Source of the DNA: Streptococcus sp. 'caviae'
Lineage (GTDB): Bacteria; Bacillota; Bacilli; Lactobacillales; Streptococcaceae
Direction: 5' to 3'
Length of the DNA stretch: 64,000 nt
Assembly: GCF_001937065.1 (NCBI RefSeq)
Contig: NZ_MOWR01000002.1
Coordinates: forward strand, 248,001 to 312,000
Part shown: positions 25,119-35,600 of the stretch, piece by piece
Layout of the letters: each line of letters begins with the position of its first letter
Position numbering within the stretch: the stretch's first letter is position 1
Notes under the pieces: generated by a model
Seen by the model: only the letters and a program-made list of their open reading frames with translations
The model's database searches: none
What the model was told of the DNA's origin: nothing
Position numbers and translations under genes: made by a program

Positions 25119-25769
25119 TTAGTCAGCAGCCTGTTCCCAACGCTTAGCCAGACGGCGTGAGAAGCTTGAAATGATAAAGTTGATGACAAAATAAGTTGCT
25201 GCAACGATACCATAAAGCGCAAAGACCTGATCGGCTTCGAAGTACTGCCCCATAAGAATTTGACTCTTGCCGAACAGCTCTTGGAGGGCGATAACAGAAT
25301 AAAGGAAGGAAGTGTCCTTAATGACCGTTACAAACTGAGAAATAATGGCGGGCAGCATTTTTCGGATAGCCTGCGGAAAGACGATATAAATGAAAATTTG
25401 AAACTGGGTAAATCCCTGAGCCAGGCCTGCTTCTGTCTGCCCATTATCAATGGCATTAAGGCCGCCGCGGACAATTTCTGCCAAAGCAGCAGAGGTAAAT
25501 ACGGTAAAAGCCGTGATACCGGCAGGTGTTGACTTCATCTGAAAGACTAAGAAAACAATGAATATCCACAAAAGATTGGGAACATTTCTGACAAATTCGA
25601 TATATATGCTGGCAATCCATTTGAGAGGCTTGTTTTTACCATTACGCATAACGGCTAAGATAGTGCCGAAAATTGTTGACAGGACGATAGAAATAAAGGA
25701 GATATAGAGTGTTAACCATAAACCCTCAAGTAAGAAGTTGATATTTGTTGATGTTAAGAGTTCTTTCAT
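25119..25769 (-). CDS. glnP: Amino-acid ABC transporter permease (glutamate/glutamine type)
   Basis: A 216-residue HisM/GlnP-family permease with five or so membrane helices. The EAA loop that docks the ATPase begins near EAGLAQGFTQFQIFIYIVFP. It is last in a four-gene minus-strand operon and follows the other permease by 14 bases, with AAGGAGG before the start. Gene symbols follow the glnQHMP operon that I remember beside vicRKX in S. mutans, described there as a glutamate transporter. Confidence 0.85.
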   Translation of the reverse strand: MKELLTSTNINFLLEGLWLTLYISFISIVLSTIFGTILAVMRNGKNKPLKWIASIYIEFVRNVPNLLWIFIVFLVFQMKSTPAGITAFTVFTSAALAEIVRGGLNAIDNGQTEAGLAQGFTQFQIFIYIVFPQAIRKMLPAIISQFVTVIKDTSFLYSVIALQELFGKSQILMGQYFEADQVFALYGIVAATYFVINFIISSFSRRLAKRWEQAAD

Positions 25770-25783
25770 TCCTTAACCTCCTT

Positions 25784-26488
25784 TTATAAGTTATAAGCCT
25801 TTTTATTGGCCTCTTCTTTACGGCGCGCCCAAGTGGCAAGCGGGAAGCACATGATAAAGTAGAGAAGAGCAGCACCGGCAAAGGCCGGAACATAGTTGGT
25901 GGTATCATAGGCCCAGGCCTTGGCTGTGAACATGATATCTGCACCGGAAATAATAGCAACCGTTGAGGTATTCTTGATAAGATTAACCACCTGGTTTGTC
26001 ATCGGCGGTAAAATTGTCCGGACAGCCTGCGGCAGAATGATCAGGCTCATGGTTTCACGATAGCTGAATCCTTGAGACAAAGCTGCTTCTGTCTGTCCTT
26101 TAGGAACAGATTCGATACCGGAACGGATGACTTCTGCGATATAGGCACCATGGTAAACGCCCACACAGAGAACAGCCGTGAAAAAGGCCGAAATCATAAC
26201 AGCACCGTTTGTTAGAATGGCTAAGCCATAGTAAACAAAAACAAACTGAACGAGCAAGGGGGTGTTTTGAAAAATTTCAACATAGACACGGGCCAATCCT
26301 TTAAGGACCTTGTTTTTAGAAGATCCCATTGCCCCGAAAACAATGCCTAAAAGCAAAGAAAGAAGCAGGGCAAGAATTGACATTTCAAGGGTATAGAGGA
26401 AACCTTTTAAGAACTCTCCGAAGTTGGCAAAGAAGGCCCCCCAGCGGCTCAAGGCAAAAGGTCCAGAGGTTGTTGTGAGTAGTATCAT
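25784..26488 (-). CDS. glnM: Amino-acid ABC transporter permease (glutamate/glutamine type)
   Basis: A 234-residue permease of the same family, with the EAA loop near EAALSQGFSYRETMSLIILPQ. It would pair with the next permease to form the channel. Its ribosome-binding site (TTAATTAAAGGAGACATT before ATG) is the end of the 246-bp structured repeat that separates it from the binding-protein gene, so its translation signals were brought in or kept by that element. Confidence 0.85.
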   Translation of the reverse strand: MILLTTTSGPFALSRWGAFFANFGEFLKGFLYTLEMSILALLLSLLLGIVFGAMGSSKNKVLKGLARVYVEIFQNTPLLVQFVFVYYGLAILTNGAVMISAFFTAVLCVGVYHGAYIAEVIRSGIESVPKGQTEAALSQGFSYRETMSLIILPQAVRTILPPMTNQVVNLIKNTSTVAIISGADIMFTAKAWAYDTTNYVPAFAGAALLYFIMCFPLATWARRKEEANKKAYNL

Positions 26489-26491
26489 AAT

Positions 26492-26737
26492 GTCTCCTTT
26501 AATTAAGATACGGCAGAGGATTGTTATCTAAGTGCTTTGCACTTGATAACAAACGCCAATCACCACAGTGCATTGGCTACCTCTCCCGCTAACTTCGTTT
26601 GGTTAGTAAGATCGACTACTCAAACGAAGTGTCGCAAAGGGCGTCAGCGAGCAAAGACAAAATAGGAGGTTCGACCAAGAGTCATAGGGCTCTTGGAGAA
26701 GCTATCTTTTTGCCCAGTGTAGCCGTGTTCAATTACT
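26492..26737 (-). repeat. Second copy of the A+B long-hairpin repeat, inside the gln operon
   Basis: Read on the minus strand, this begins AATTGAACACGGCTACAC on the stop codon of the binding-protein gene. It passes through a stem CCAAGAG/CTCTTGG, then the B part with the ACTTCGTTT.../...AAACGAAGT stem and the TGTTATCAAGTGCAAAGCAC hairpin, and ends in TTAATTAAAGGAGA. It is largely identical to 20135-20290 in the B part but differs in the stem arms of the A part. No gene is present in this 244-base gap. Confidence 0.88.
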
Positions 26738-27548
26738 GCTGACTGTCTGGTTCAGCCGATTCCAGGCTGTATTTGTCGTAAATCTTTTCCAGACTCTTGT
26801 CAGCTGACCATTTATCGAGTAACTGATTGACGTATTTAGTCAATCCGATATTTGATTTTTTCGTGGCAATTCCATACTCTTGTGTGTTGAAACCTGCCTT
26901 TAGCAAACGTGACTGCTTGCTGACATAGCCGGTAAGAATCGATTTATCCACCGAAAAGGCATTGATACGTTTAGAGTAAAGAGAAATAGCTAATTCTGGA
27001 AAACTTCCCAGCTGAACATACTTAAATTTTAAATGATGTTCCTTAGCATAAGCTTCCAGACTGGCCTTGGTTGTTGCTCCCTGAGAAACCCCGATGGTTA
27101 GTCCGTCTAAGTCAGAGATTTTTGAGATTTTGCTGGACTTGCGAACCAAAAAACCAATCTGGTCGTAGTAGTAAGGTTTAGAAATACTGTAAGAAGCCTG
27201 ACGCTCAGGAGTAATGGTATAGGTAGCAATCACCAGATCAACCTGGCCGTTATCCATGAGCGGTTCACGCGTCTGTGTGGTAACAGGAACGAGCTCTAAT
27301 TTAACACCTATAGATTTGGCAATCTTGCGGGCAACGTCAATTTCCATTCCTTCGTATTTGCCAGTTTCAGCACTGTAGTAGCCAAAATTAGGCACATCTT
27401 GTTTGACGCCGACTTTTAGCACGCCGGCTTTTTTTATTTTCTGAACTTCCTTAAAGGCTGTGTCCGCAGAAACTTTTGGAACACCTGCAAAACCGACAAG
27501 CAAGATGAGAAGGAGACCGATTGCAGCTATTATCTTTTTTACATTCAT
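26733..27548 (-). CDS. glnH: Amino-acid ABC transporter substrate-binding protein
   Basis: A 271-residue periplasmic-binding-protein type 3 fold (GlnH/HisJ family), starting after a hydrophobic N-terminal segment (about 5-24). The ligand region has LKVGVKQDVPNFGYY and MEIDVARKIAKSIG. It delivers glutamate, glutamine or a similar amino acid to the permease pair. There is no lipobox cysteine, unlike most Gram-positive binding proteins: the signal ends GVPKVSADTA, a type I cleavage or uncleaved anchor. It follows the ATPase gene by 20 bases. Confidence 0.82.
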   Translation of the reverse strand: MNVKKIIAAIGLLLILLVGFAGVPKVSADTAFKEVQKIKKAGVLKVGVKQDVPNFGYYSAETGKYEGMEIDVARKIAKSIGVKLELVPVTTQTREPLMDNGQVDLVIATYTITPERQASYSISKPYYYDQIGFLVRKSSKISKISDLDGLTIGVSQGATTKASLEAYAKEHHLKFKYVQLGSFPELAISLYSKRINAFSVDKSILTGYVSKQSRLLKAGFNTQEYGIATKKSNIGLTKYVNQLLDKWSADKSLEKIYDKYSLESAEPDSQQ

Positions 27549-27568
27549 AGACTTTCTCCTTAAATATC

Positions 27569-28336
27569 CTAATCTTTGGTAGAAACACGGTCGCTGGTAT
27601 GGTGGATGACCTTGCTGAGGAATTGTTTGGCACGCGGGTCTTTTGGATCTTCAAAGAAACCTCTGACATCGGTTGTATCTTCAAGAATTTCACCGTCAGC
27701 CATGAAGATGATACGGTCAGCCACTTCTCGGGCAAAGCCCATTTCGTGAGTAACCACAATCATGTTCATTCCTTCTAAAGCCAGGTTTTTCATAACAGCC
27801 AAAACATCGCCGATAGTTTCAGGGTCCAGTGCCGAAGTAGGTTCATCAAAGAGCAGGAGTTCGGGATTCATAGCAAGTCCGCGGGCGATAGCAATCCGTT
27901 GTTTTTGTCCGCCGGAGAGCATGCCTGGATAAGAGTCTTTGCGATCCCACATGTTAACATAGGTTAAATATTTTTCAGCAATGGCATTGGCCTTATCCTT
28001 GTCCATTCCGAGCACTTTGATAGGCGCTAATGTCACATTTTCTAGCACAGTTTTATGAGGATAGAGGTTGAAATGCTGGAAGACCATGCCGACTTCCTTA
28101 CGCAGCTGAACTAAATCTTTATTGGAAGCATTGGTAACTTCATGACCGTTGACAATAAGTTCACCGGAGTTGATAGATTCGAGAGCGTTTATGGTGCGAA
28201 TCAGCGTAGATTTGCCGGAACCAGACGGTCCGAGCAAAACGACGACCTGCCCTTTCTCGATTTCTAAGTTAATATTGCGAAGGGCGTGGTAGTCCCCGTA
28301 GTATTTTTCGACGTTTTTAAAGGTAATAAGCGCCAT
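27569..28336 (-). CDS. glnQ: Amino-acid ABC transporter ATP-binding protein
   Basis: A GlnQ-type ATPase with Walker [10 protein letters not shown], signature [14 protein letters not shown] and Walker [12 protein letters not shown]. It energises uptake through the two permeases. The open frame could begin at 28402, but AAGGAGAAGACT lies directly before the ATG at 28336 and [14 protein letters not shown] is the normal N-terminus, giving 255 residues. It is first in the operon glnQ-glnH-glnM-glnP and divergent from vicR. Confidence 0.93.
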   Translation of the reverse strand: MALITFKNVEKYYGDYHALRNINLEIEKGQVVVLLGPSGSGKSTLIRTINALESINSGELIVNGHEVTNASNKDLVQLRKEVGMVFQHFNLYPHKTVLENVTLAPIKVLGMDKDKANAIAEKYLTYVNMWDRKDSYPGMLSGGQKQRIAIARGLAMNPELLLFDEPTSALDPETIGDVLAVMKNLALEGMNMIVVTHEMGFAREVADRIIFMADGEILEDTTDVRGFFEDPKDPRAKQFLSKVIHHTSDRVSTKD

Positions 28337-28365
28337 AGTCTTCTCCTTGTTTAACATAAATTCAT

Positions 28366-28382
28366 TGTTAGATTTTCTAACA
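28366..28382. promoter_or_regulatory. Palindromic operator candidate at the glnQ start site
   Basis: TGTTAGATTTTCTAACA is a perfect 7-3-7 inverted repeat just downstream of the predicted glnQ transcription start, the right place for a repressor. Confidence 0.5.
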
Positions 28383-28392
28383 TTGTACAAAT

Positions 28393-28421
28393 ATACTACC
28401 ATACAAATTTTTCCTTGTCAA
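28393..28421 (-). promoter_or_regulatory. Promoter of glnQHMP
   Basis: On the minus strand, TTGACA (28416-28421), 17 bases, TAGTAT (28393-28398). Confidence 0.75.
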
Positions 28422-28422
28422 A

Positions 28423-28437
28423 TATTATCAGAAAATT
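28423..28437 (-). promoter_or_regulatory. CodY-box candidate upstream of the glnQ -35
   Basis: AATTTTCTGATAATA on the minus strand matches the CodY box AATTTTCWGAAAATT with two mismatches and sits next to the -35. CodY commonly controls amino-acid uptake genes. Confidence 0.5.
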
Positions 28438-28479
28438 CAGTAAGATAACTTTTTATAATATTTGAAATAAACTTGTTGG

Positions 28480-28508
28480 TTTTCATTTGTTAGTGATTTT
28501 GGTATAAT
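28480..28508 (+). promoter_or_regulatory. Promoter of vicRKX
   Basis: Extended -10 TGGTATAAT (TATAAT 28503-28508) with a weak TTTTCA at -35. A leader of about 170 bases precedes vicR; no riboswitch was recognised in it. Confidence 0.6.
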
Positions 28509-28685
28509 CGAATGGAGATTACTTAAAACAGTAAGGTTTGAAGTAAAATAAGAATGGTTCTGCTAGGAGGAGGATTCTAATTAGTTTGAAATAAAAGTCA
28601 GATAATTATTAAAAAGTATTCTGATTTCTGAAATTTCTTACTTATTTAATGAAACCTGTTTAGAGCCATAAGTGAGGTATTCATA

Positions 28686-29393
28686 ATGAAGAAAATTTTA
28701 ATCGTTGATGACGAAAAACCAATTTCTGATATTATCAAATTTAATCTGGCCAAGGAAGGCTATGACACGATTACGGCCTTTGACGGACGTGAAGCGCTGG
28801 CTAAGTATGAAGAGGAAAATCCTGATTTAATTATTCTTGATTTGATGCTGCCGGAATTAGACGGTCTTGAAGTGGCTAAAGAAGTGCGAAAAAGCAGCCA
28901 TGTACCTATTATCATGCTCTCGGCCAAGGACAGCGAATTTGACAAGGTCATCGGACTTGAAATCGGTGCCGATGATTATGTGACAAAACCCTTCTCAAAC
29001 CGTGAGCTGCTGGCTCGAATCAAGGCACACCTGCGCAGAACGGAAAATATTGAAACCGCTGTAGCCGAAGAAAATGCTTCAGGAATGCCAGAGATTGTTA
29101 TCGGTGATCTGCAGATTCTGCCCGATGCTTTTGTTGCTAAAAAGCATGGTCAGGAAGTAGAGCTGACACATCGGGAGTTTGAACTCCTGCATCATTTGGC
29201 AACTCATACCGGTCAGGTAATGACCCGCGAGCATTTGCTTGAAACTGTCTGGGGATACGACTACTTTGGCGATGTCAGAACCGTTGATGTGACGGTCCGC
29301 CGCCTACGTGAAAAAATTGAAGATACACCGAGCCGTCCTGAGTACATTCTGACGAGACGCGGTGTTGGTTATTATATGAAATCATATGACTAA
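28686..29393 (+). CDS. vicR: Response regulator VicR (WalR/YycF)
   Basis: A 235-residue OmpR-family regulator. The receiver domain has phosphoacceptor D52 (LILDLMLPE), the conserved [10 protein letters not shown] loop and a winged-helix C-terminal domain ([32 protein letters not shown] region). It controls murein hydrolase and cell-wall genes and is essential in many streptococci. It is the first gene of vicRKX and overlaps vicK by eight bases. Confidence 0.96.
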   Translation: MKKILIVDDEKPISDIIKFNLAKEGYDTITAFDGREALAKYEEENPDLIILDLMLPELDGLEVAKEVRKSSHVPIIMLSAKDSEFDKVIGLEIGADDYVTKPFSNRELLARIKAHLRRTENIETAVAEENASGMPEIVIGDLQILPDAFVAKKHGQEVELTHREFELLHHLATHTGQVMTREHLLETVWGYDYFGDVRTVDVTVRRLREKIEDTPSRPEYILTRRGVGYYMKSYD

Positions 29394-30738
29394 TACGTTT
29401 GAATCAAGTCCTTTATTTTTACGAATATTATTAGCAGTTTTACTGATTCTGCTCTTTATTTATTTTGTCTTTCTCAACTACAGAGAATACAAAAACAACA
29501 ATCACATTAAGCTGTTAAATGCTAAGGTACGCTCTTTGATTGCCGGCGACTATACCGAAAAGTTAAAGATCAAGGCCAATCCCGAGCTGTCAGAGCTGGT
29601 TAGAAATGTCAACGATCTGTCTGAAGTTTTTCGGCTGACCCATGAAAATCTGGCTCAGGAAAAAAACCGACTGACCAGTATCTTGGCCTACATGACTGAC
29701 GGGGTGCTGGCGACAGACCGCAGCGGAAAAATCACCATGATTAATGATATGGCTCAAAAGCAGCTCAATCTGACCCGCGAACAGGCTCTGGAGTACAATA
29801 TCCTTGATATCTTGGATGATGACAGCTATACTTATAATGATCTGATTACCAAAACGCCTGAGATTGTCTTAAACCGCCGCGACGAGTATGATGAATTTAT
29901 CACTTTGCGGATTCGCTTTGCTTTGAATCGGCGCGAAAGCGGCTTTATTTCGGGTCTGATTGCGGTTTTGCATGATGCTACTGAGCAGGAAAAAGAAGAG
30001 CGCGAACGCCGTCTCTTTGTTTCCAATGTCAGCCATGAGCTGCGAACACCGCTGACTTCTGTAAAATCCTATCTGGAAGCCTTGGATGACGGTGCTCTGA
30101 CTGAATCGGTCGCTCCGAGTTTTATAAAGGTCTCGCTAGATGAGACCAACCGAATGATGCGGATGATTACAGACTTACTCAGCCTGTCGCGGATTGATAA
30201 TCAGACCAGCCGCTTAGATGTTGAGCTGACTAATTTCACGGCTTTTTTGGATTACATTCTCGATCGCTTTGACCAAATTCAGAGCCAGCAGTCAGGCGCC
30301 AAGGTCTATGAGATCGTCAGGGACTATTCTGACAGCTCTGTCTGGATTGAAATTGATACAGACAAGATGACTCAGGTGGTTGATAACATTTTAAACAATG
30401 CGATTAAGTATTCGCCTGACGGCGGTAAGATTACGGTCAGCATGAAGACAACCGATACCCAAGTTATCCTTTCCATATCCGATCAGGGTCTGGGCATCCC
30501 TAAGAAGGATCTTCCGCTTATTTTTGATCGTTTTTACCGGGTTGATAAGGCGAGAAGCCGGGCACAGGGCGGCAGCGGTCTGGGACTTGCGATTGCCAAA
30601 GAAATTGTTAAACAGCACAATGGCTTTATTTGGGCCAACAGTGAAGAAGGCAAGGGCTCAACCTTTACGATTGTTCTGCCTTATGAAAGCGACAATGGCA
30701 CAATTGATGAATGGGAGGAAGATGAAGACGAATCATGA
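29386..30738 (+). CDS. vicK: Sensor histidine kinase VicK (WalK)
   Basis: A 450-residue kinase with a single N-terminal membrane helix (about 9-28), HAMP linker, PAS domain (about 100-205), phosphoacceptor H217 in [10 protein letters not shown], and an ATPase domain with an N box ([11 protein letters not shown]) and G boxes. The single helix and lack of an outside domain are typical of streptococcal VicK, in contrast to two-helix WalK of bacilli. It phosphorylates VicR. Confidence 0.95.
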   Translation: MTNTFESSPLFLRILLAVLLILLFIYFVFLNYREYKNNNHIKLLNAKVRSLIAGDYTEKLKIKANPELSELVRNVNDLSEVFRLTHENLAQEKNRLTSILAYMTDGVLATDRSGKITMINDMAQKQLNLTREQALEYNILDILDDDSYTYNDLITKTPEIVLNRRDEYDEFITLRIRFALNRRESGFISGLIAVLHDATEQEKEERERRLFVSNVSHELRTPLTSVKSYLEALDDGALTESVAPSFIKVSLDETNRMMRMITDLLSLSRIDNQTSRLDVELTNFTAFLDYILDRFDQIQSQQSGAKVYEIVRDYSDSSVWIEIDTDKMTQVVDNILNNAIKYSPDGGKITVSMKTTDTQVILSISDQGLGIPKKDLPLIFDRFYRVDKARSRAQGGSGLGLAIAKEIVKQHNGFIWANSEEGKGSTFTIVLPYESDNGTIDEWEEDEDES

Positions 30739-31538
30739 CAGAAACAGGTTTTAAATACAGTATTCTGGCGTCTGGTTCAAGTGGTAATAGTTTTTATCTT
30801 GAAACTCCTCAGAAAAAAATTTTGGTTGATGCAGGGCTCTCGGGAAAGAAAATCAGTCAGCTGATGGCAGGTATTGATCGGAAATTGGATGATGTTGATG
30901 CTATTTTAATTACGCATGAACACAAGGATCATATCCATGGCGTCGGTGTTTTAGCCAGAAAATACGGTCTGGATGTTTATGCCAACGAAGAAACCTGGCA
31001 GGCTATGGATGGTCTCATTGGCAAGGTTGACAGCAGTCAAAAGCATATTTTTGAGATGGGAAAAACGCTGACCTTTGGCGACATTGATATTGAGAGTTTT
31101 GGTGTCAGCCACGATGCTGTCAAACCTCAATTTTACCGTTTTATGAAAGATGGGAAGAGCTTTGTGATGCTGACAGATACCGGCTATGTCAGTGACCGAA
31201 TGGCCGGTCTTATTGAAAATGCTGATGGTTATCTGATTGAGTCCAACCATGATATTGAGATTTTGCGCTCCGGCGTTTATCCTTGGCGGCTGAAACAGCG
31301 GATTTTATCAGACAAAGGGCACCTTTCAAACGATGACGGTGCAGAAACCATGATCAGAACGCTGGGAAATAAAACCAAGAAAATTTATTTGGGCCACCTC
31401 AGTAAGGAAAATAATATTAAGGAGCTGGCTCATATGACTATGGAAAATGCTCTGATGCAGGCGGACTTGGCTGTGGGTCATGATTTTAAGATTTATGATA
31501 CCTCGCCTGATACTCCTCTGCCTTTGACAAAGATTTAG
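30735..31538 (+). CDS. vicX: MBL-fold metallohydrolase VicX
   Basis: A 267-residue metallo-beta-lactamase-fold protein with THEHKDHIHG as the metal-binding motif and a second aspartate in LTDTGYVSDR. It belongs to the YycJ/VicX group. It is translationally coupled to vicK by a four-base overlap. The enzymatic substrate is not established; mutants in streptococci affect the same cell-wall and competence traits as VicRK. Confidence 0.93.
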   Translation: MTETGFKYSILASGSSGNSFYLETPQKKILVDAGLSGKKISQLMAGIDRKLDDVDAILITHEHKDHIHGVGVLARKYGLDVYANEETWQAMDGLIGKVDSSQKHIFEMGKTLTFGDIDIESFGVSHDAVKPQFYRFMKDGKSFVMLTDTGYVSDRMAGLIENADGYLIESNHDIEILRSGVYPWRLKQRILSDKGHLSNDDGAETMIRTLGNKTKKIYLGHLSKENNIKELAHMTMENALMQADLAVGHDFKIYDTSPDTPLPLTKI

Positions 31539-31549
31539 ACAGACGATTT

Positions 31550-31915
31550 ATGAAAAGTTTATTTTATTTAATGGCAGGCTGGCTGAGCTTCCTAACGGGT
31601 TTGGTCGGGATGGCTCTCCCAATCATTCCGACAACGCCTCTTTTGCTCTTAGCAGGCTTTTGCTTTGCCAGAAGTTCCAAGCGATTTGAAAAGTGGCTGC
31701 GCTCAAGCAGAATTTACCAATTCTATGTAGCTGACTATGCCGAAAGTAAAAGTATCTCGGCCAGCCGCAAGAAAAAAATTATTCTGCAAATTTATCTTTT
31801 GATGGGTATTTCGATTTATTTTGCCCCTCTAATCTGGGTGAAAGTGGCTCTGTTTGGCTTGACAATATTCATTACCTACTATCTTTTCAGGGTTATTCCT
31901 GATAAGGAAGAATAA
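31550..31915 (+). CDS. DUF454 (YbaN family) membrane protein
   Basis: A 121-residue inner-membrane protein with an N-terminal helix hairpin (about 5-40) containing GMALPIIPTTPLLLLAGFCFARSS, the DUF454 hallmark, and two C-terminal helices. Its function is unknown. It starts 11 bases after vicX and probably shares its transcript, ending at the hairpin at 31925. Confidence 0.8.
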   Translation: MKSLFYLMAGWLSFLTGLVGMALPIIPTTPLLLLAGFCFARSSKRFEKWLRSSRIYQFYVADYAESKSISASRKKKIILQIYLLMGISIYFAPLIWVKVALFGLTIFITYYLFRVIPDKEE

Positions 31916-31924
31916 ACAAGGAAG

Positions 31925-31965
31925 GTTACTCAGAATTAGCTGTTCTGGGTAATTTTTGCTATAAT
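31925..31965 (+). promoter_or_regulatory. Terminator of vicRKX-DUF454 merging into the rnc promoter
   Basis: GTTACTCAGAA pairs with TTCTGGGTAAT and is followed by TTTTT (to 31957). The next bases form TGCTATAAT (TATAAT 31960-31965), an extended -10 for rnc. Termination and re-initiation are packed within 40 bases. Confidence 0.65.
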
Positions 31966-32000
31966 AGAATGGTCTGACGACAACAATGGAAAGGATTTAT

Positions 32001-32696
32001 ATGAAAGCACTGGAAAAAAAATTAGCAAACGATTTTAATATTGTCTTTGCTGATAAGGAACTGCTGGGAACTGCCTTTACGCATACCAGCTACGCTAATG
32101 AACATCGTCTCCTAAACATTTCACACAATGAACGCTTGGAATTTTTAGGAGACGCCGTTCTGCAATTAACGATTTCTCGTTATCTGTTTGACAAATACCC
32201 TCAGAGAGCTGAAGGGGACTTATCAAAAATGCGTTCAATGATTGTCCGTGAGGAAAGTTTGGCTGGTTTTTCCCGAGATTGCGAATTTGATCGTTATATC
32301 AAGCTGGGCAAGGGTGAAGAAAAATCCGGCGGCCGCAAACGAGACACAATCTTGGGTGATTTATTTGAGGCCTTTTTGGGTGCACTCTTATTGGATGCGG
32401 GCATTGAAGCTGTCGAGGCTTTTCTGGGTCAGGTTGTTATCCCGCAGGTTGAAAATGGCAATTATGAACGGGTGACGGATTATAAGACAGCCCTGCAAGA
32501 GCTCCTGCAGGTGGACGGTGATGTTTTTATTGATTATGAAGTCTTAAGAGAATCAGGACCGGCTCATGCCAAGTATTTTGAAGTCGCTGTTGCTGTGAAC
32601 CATAAACAGCTGAGCCGCGGAGCGGGCCGCTCTAAGAAATTAGCAGAACAAGAAGCAGCCAAAAATGCGCTTGAAAAACTTCAACGAGGTTCCTAA
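32001..32696 (+). CDS. rnc: Ribonuclease III
   Basis: A 231-residue double-strand RNA endonuclease with signature [13 protein letters not shown], catalytic acidic residues in the same helix and in [10 protein letters not shown], and a C-terminal dsRNA-binding domain (about 155-230). It processes rRNA precursors and structured mRNAs. The ATG at 32001 is preferred over one 15 bases upstream because GGAAAGGA precedes it. The stop overlaps the smc ATG. Confidence 0.95.
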   Translation: MKALEKKLANDFNIVFADKELLGTAFTHTSYANEHRLLNISHNERLEFLGDAVLQLTISRYLFDKYPQRAEGDLSKMRSMIVREESLAGFSRDCEFDRYIKLGKGEEKSGGRKRDTILGDLFEAFLGALLLDAGIEAVEAFLGQVVIPQVENGNYERVTDYKTALQELLQVDGDVFIDYEVLRESGPAHAKYFEVAVAVNHKQLSRGAGRSKKLAEQEAAKNALEKLQRGS

Positions 32697-35600
32697 TGTT
32701 TTTAAAAGAGATTGAAATGCAGGGGTTCAAGTCCTTTGCTGACAAGACCAAGGTTGAATTCGACAGGGGCGTAACAGCCGTTGTCGGTCCCAATGGTTCT
32801 GGAAAAAGCAATATTACCGAAAGTCTGCGCTGGGCTTTGGGGGAGTCGAGTGCCAAGAGCCTGCGCGGCGGCAAAATGCCGGATGTTATTTTTGCCGGAA
32901 CCGAAAATCGCAAACCTCTCAACTATGCACAGGTAACGGTTGTCTTAGATAACAGCGATGCCTTTATTAAGAACGCTCAGGAAGAAATTCGGGTGGAGCG
33001 TCACATTTACCGCAATGGAGACAGTGATTACCTGATTGATGGCAAAAAGGTCCGCCTGCGGGATATTCATGACTTATTTATGGATACTGGTTTAGGGCGG
33101 GATTCTTTTTCGATTATTTCCCAAGGGCGGGTTGAAGAAATCTTTAACAGCAAGCCTGAGGAACGCCGTGCTATTTTTGAAGAGGCGGCCGGTGTTTTAA
33201 AGTACAAAACACGTAAAAAAGAAACTGAATCCAAACTGAATCAGACCCAGGACAATTTGGACCGTCTGGACGATATTATCTATGAGCTGGAAACACAGAT
33301 TAAACCGCTGGAGAAACAGGCCAAGACGGCTGAGGAATTTTTAGTTTTAGAAGCAGAGCGCAAGGAAAAGCATCTGGATTTGCTGGTCTATCAAATTTTA
33401 AATCATAAGGAGCAGCTGGAGGATCAGCAAGGCCGCTTAAAGGCAGTCAAACAAGACCTTCAAACCTATTACCAAGAGCGTGAACAGCTGGAGACCAAAA
33501 ATCAGCAGCTAAAGGGGAAACGCCACAATTTGTCTCAGCAGATTGACCAAAAGCAGGCTGAGCTGCTTGAAGTGACGCGTCTTATCAGTGATTATGAGCG
33601 GCAGATTGAGCTTATTAAACTCGAGTCCAGCCAGAAAGCAGAAAAGAAACAGTCCACTCAGGAGCGGCTGTCTCAGCTGACTGAGCAAAAAGTTGCTCTT
33701 AAAGATGAGATTGCTGAGAAAGAGCATAAATTAGCTGATTTAGAAACACAAAGTCAGCAAAAAAAGCAGGCCATTGTAGATTTAGAAACTGAGTTGTCAC
33801 GCTTTTCAACGGATCCTGACCAGATGATTGAAAATCTGCGTGAAGACTTTGTCAGGCTCATGCAGGACGAAGCTGATGTGTCTAATCAGCTGACTATTTT
33901 AAAGGCGGAGATTGACAGTCAAAAGCAGGAATCTGAAAATAAGACGGCTGAAGTCCAACAGTTAAAAGCAGACTTGGATGAGACTGATCAGCGGGCGGCA
34001 AAAGAAGCAGAGGTTTTAAAGGCTGCTAAAGACAAAGTTCAGAAACTGCTGGCTGATTATCAGAAAGCAGCACAGCTTGTTCAAAATCTGGAAGCTGATT
34101 ACAATCAGCAGCAGGACTTGATGTTTACCTTGCTGGATGAGCTGAAAGACAAAAGAGCCCGCAAGCACAGTTTAGAGTCTATTTTAAAAAGTCACAGCAA
34201 TTTTTACGCTGGAGTCCGATCCGTCTTGCAGCGGGCTGACCAAATTCAAGGAATTATCGGTGCTGTCAGCGAACACTTGACCTTTGATAAAAAATATCAG
34301 ACGGCTCTTGAAATCGCTCTGGGCGGCAGCAGCCAAAATATTATTGTTGAGGATGAAGCAGCCGCTAAACGCTCCATTGACTTCCTCAAGCGAAACCGTC
34401 AGGGCCGTGCAACTTTCCTGCCGCTGACAACGATTAAACCGCGGCGTTTATCTGAACAACATCAAACCATTTTGACATCCAGTCAAGGTTTTCTCGGCTT
34501 AGCCCGTGACTTGGTCAGTTTTGATGACCGTCTGACCGGAATCTTTGGTAACTTGTTGGGGATTACGGCTATTTTTGACAGTGTTGACCATGCCAATCAA
34601 GCCGCCCGCAAACTGCGCTATCAAGTGCGCCTTGTAACACTTGATGGGACAGAAATTCGTCCGGGAGGCTCTTTTTCAGGCGGAGCCAGCCGTCAAAATA
34701 ACAGCACCTTTATTAAACCAGAATTGGACAGCCTGACTAAGGAATTGGCTGCTTTAGAAGACAGGCAGAGCCAGCAGGAAAACAAGGTCAGTCAGGCCAA
34801 GCAGGCTTTAGATGAACAAAGAGCCGGTCTTTTGGAGCTCCGAGAAGAGGGCAATCAGGCCAGACTGTCTGAACAAAAGGCAGAATTGGAATATCAGCAG
34901 CTGCAGGCCCGCTTAGAGGAGCAGCGTCTTCTTTATCAACAGCTGACGCAGGCTGACAGACTGGATTCTACGCTCAATTTAGAAAAAGAACAGACCAATC
35001 TGGAGACAAAACTTGAAAAAATAGCAGCGGCTAAGGAAAAGCTCAGTCAGGAGATTGCCCAGTTCAAGGAAGACAAAGACAGCATTCAGCAAAAGACAGC
35101 TGACCTCAGTCAGGAATTGTCTGCACTGCGTCTGTCAGAGCGCGATTTAGCCAATACAGAGCGATTTGAAAAAAGCAATTTAAATCGTTTGCTTGCTGAT
35201 TTGTCTGAACTGGAAAAAAATGAAGCCAATATGACTCAGCTTCTCAGCAGTCAGGAAGAAGATCTGGACGAACATCGTCTGCCAAGGCTGGAAGAGCAGC
35301 TGACAGCCAGTCAGGTCAAAAAAGCAGACAGTGCAAAAGCTTTGGTTCGCTATCGTTTTGAGTTAGAAGACTGTGAAGCCCAGCTGGAAGAAATTGAAGC
35401 GAGTCTTTTAAAAGCCAATGAGAAAAATGAAGCATTAATCCGCAGCCAGACTCAGCTTGAAGTTAAAATTGATCAGCTATCTGATCAGCTGCGCCATTTT
35501 GCCGGAAATCTTGCTGAAGACTATCAGCTGAGTTTAGATGAGGCGAAAAAACAGGCTCAGGCGGTGGATAATCCAGAAGCTGCCAAGACTCATCTAAGGC

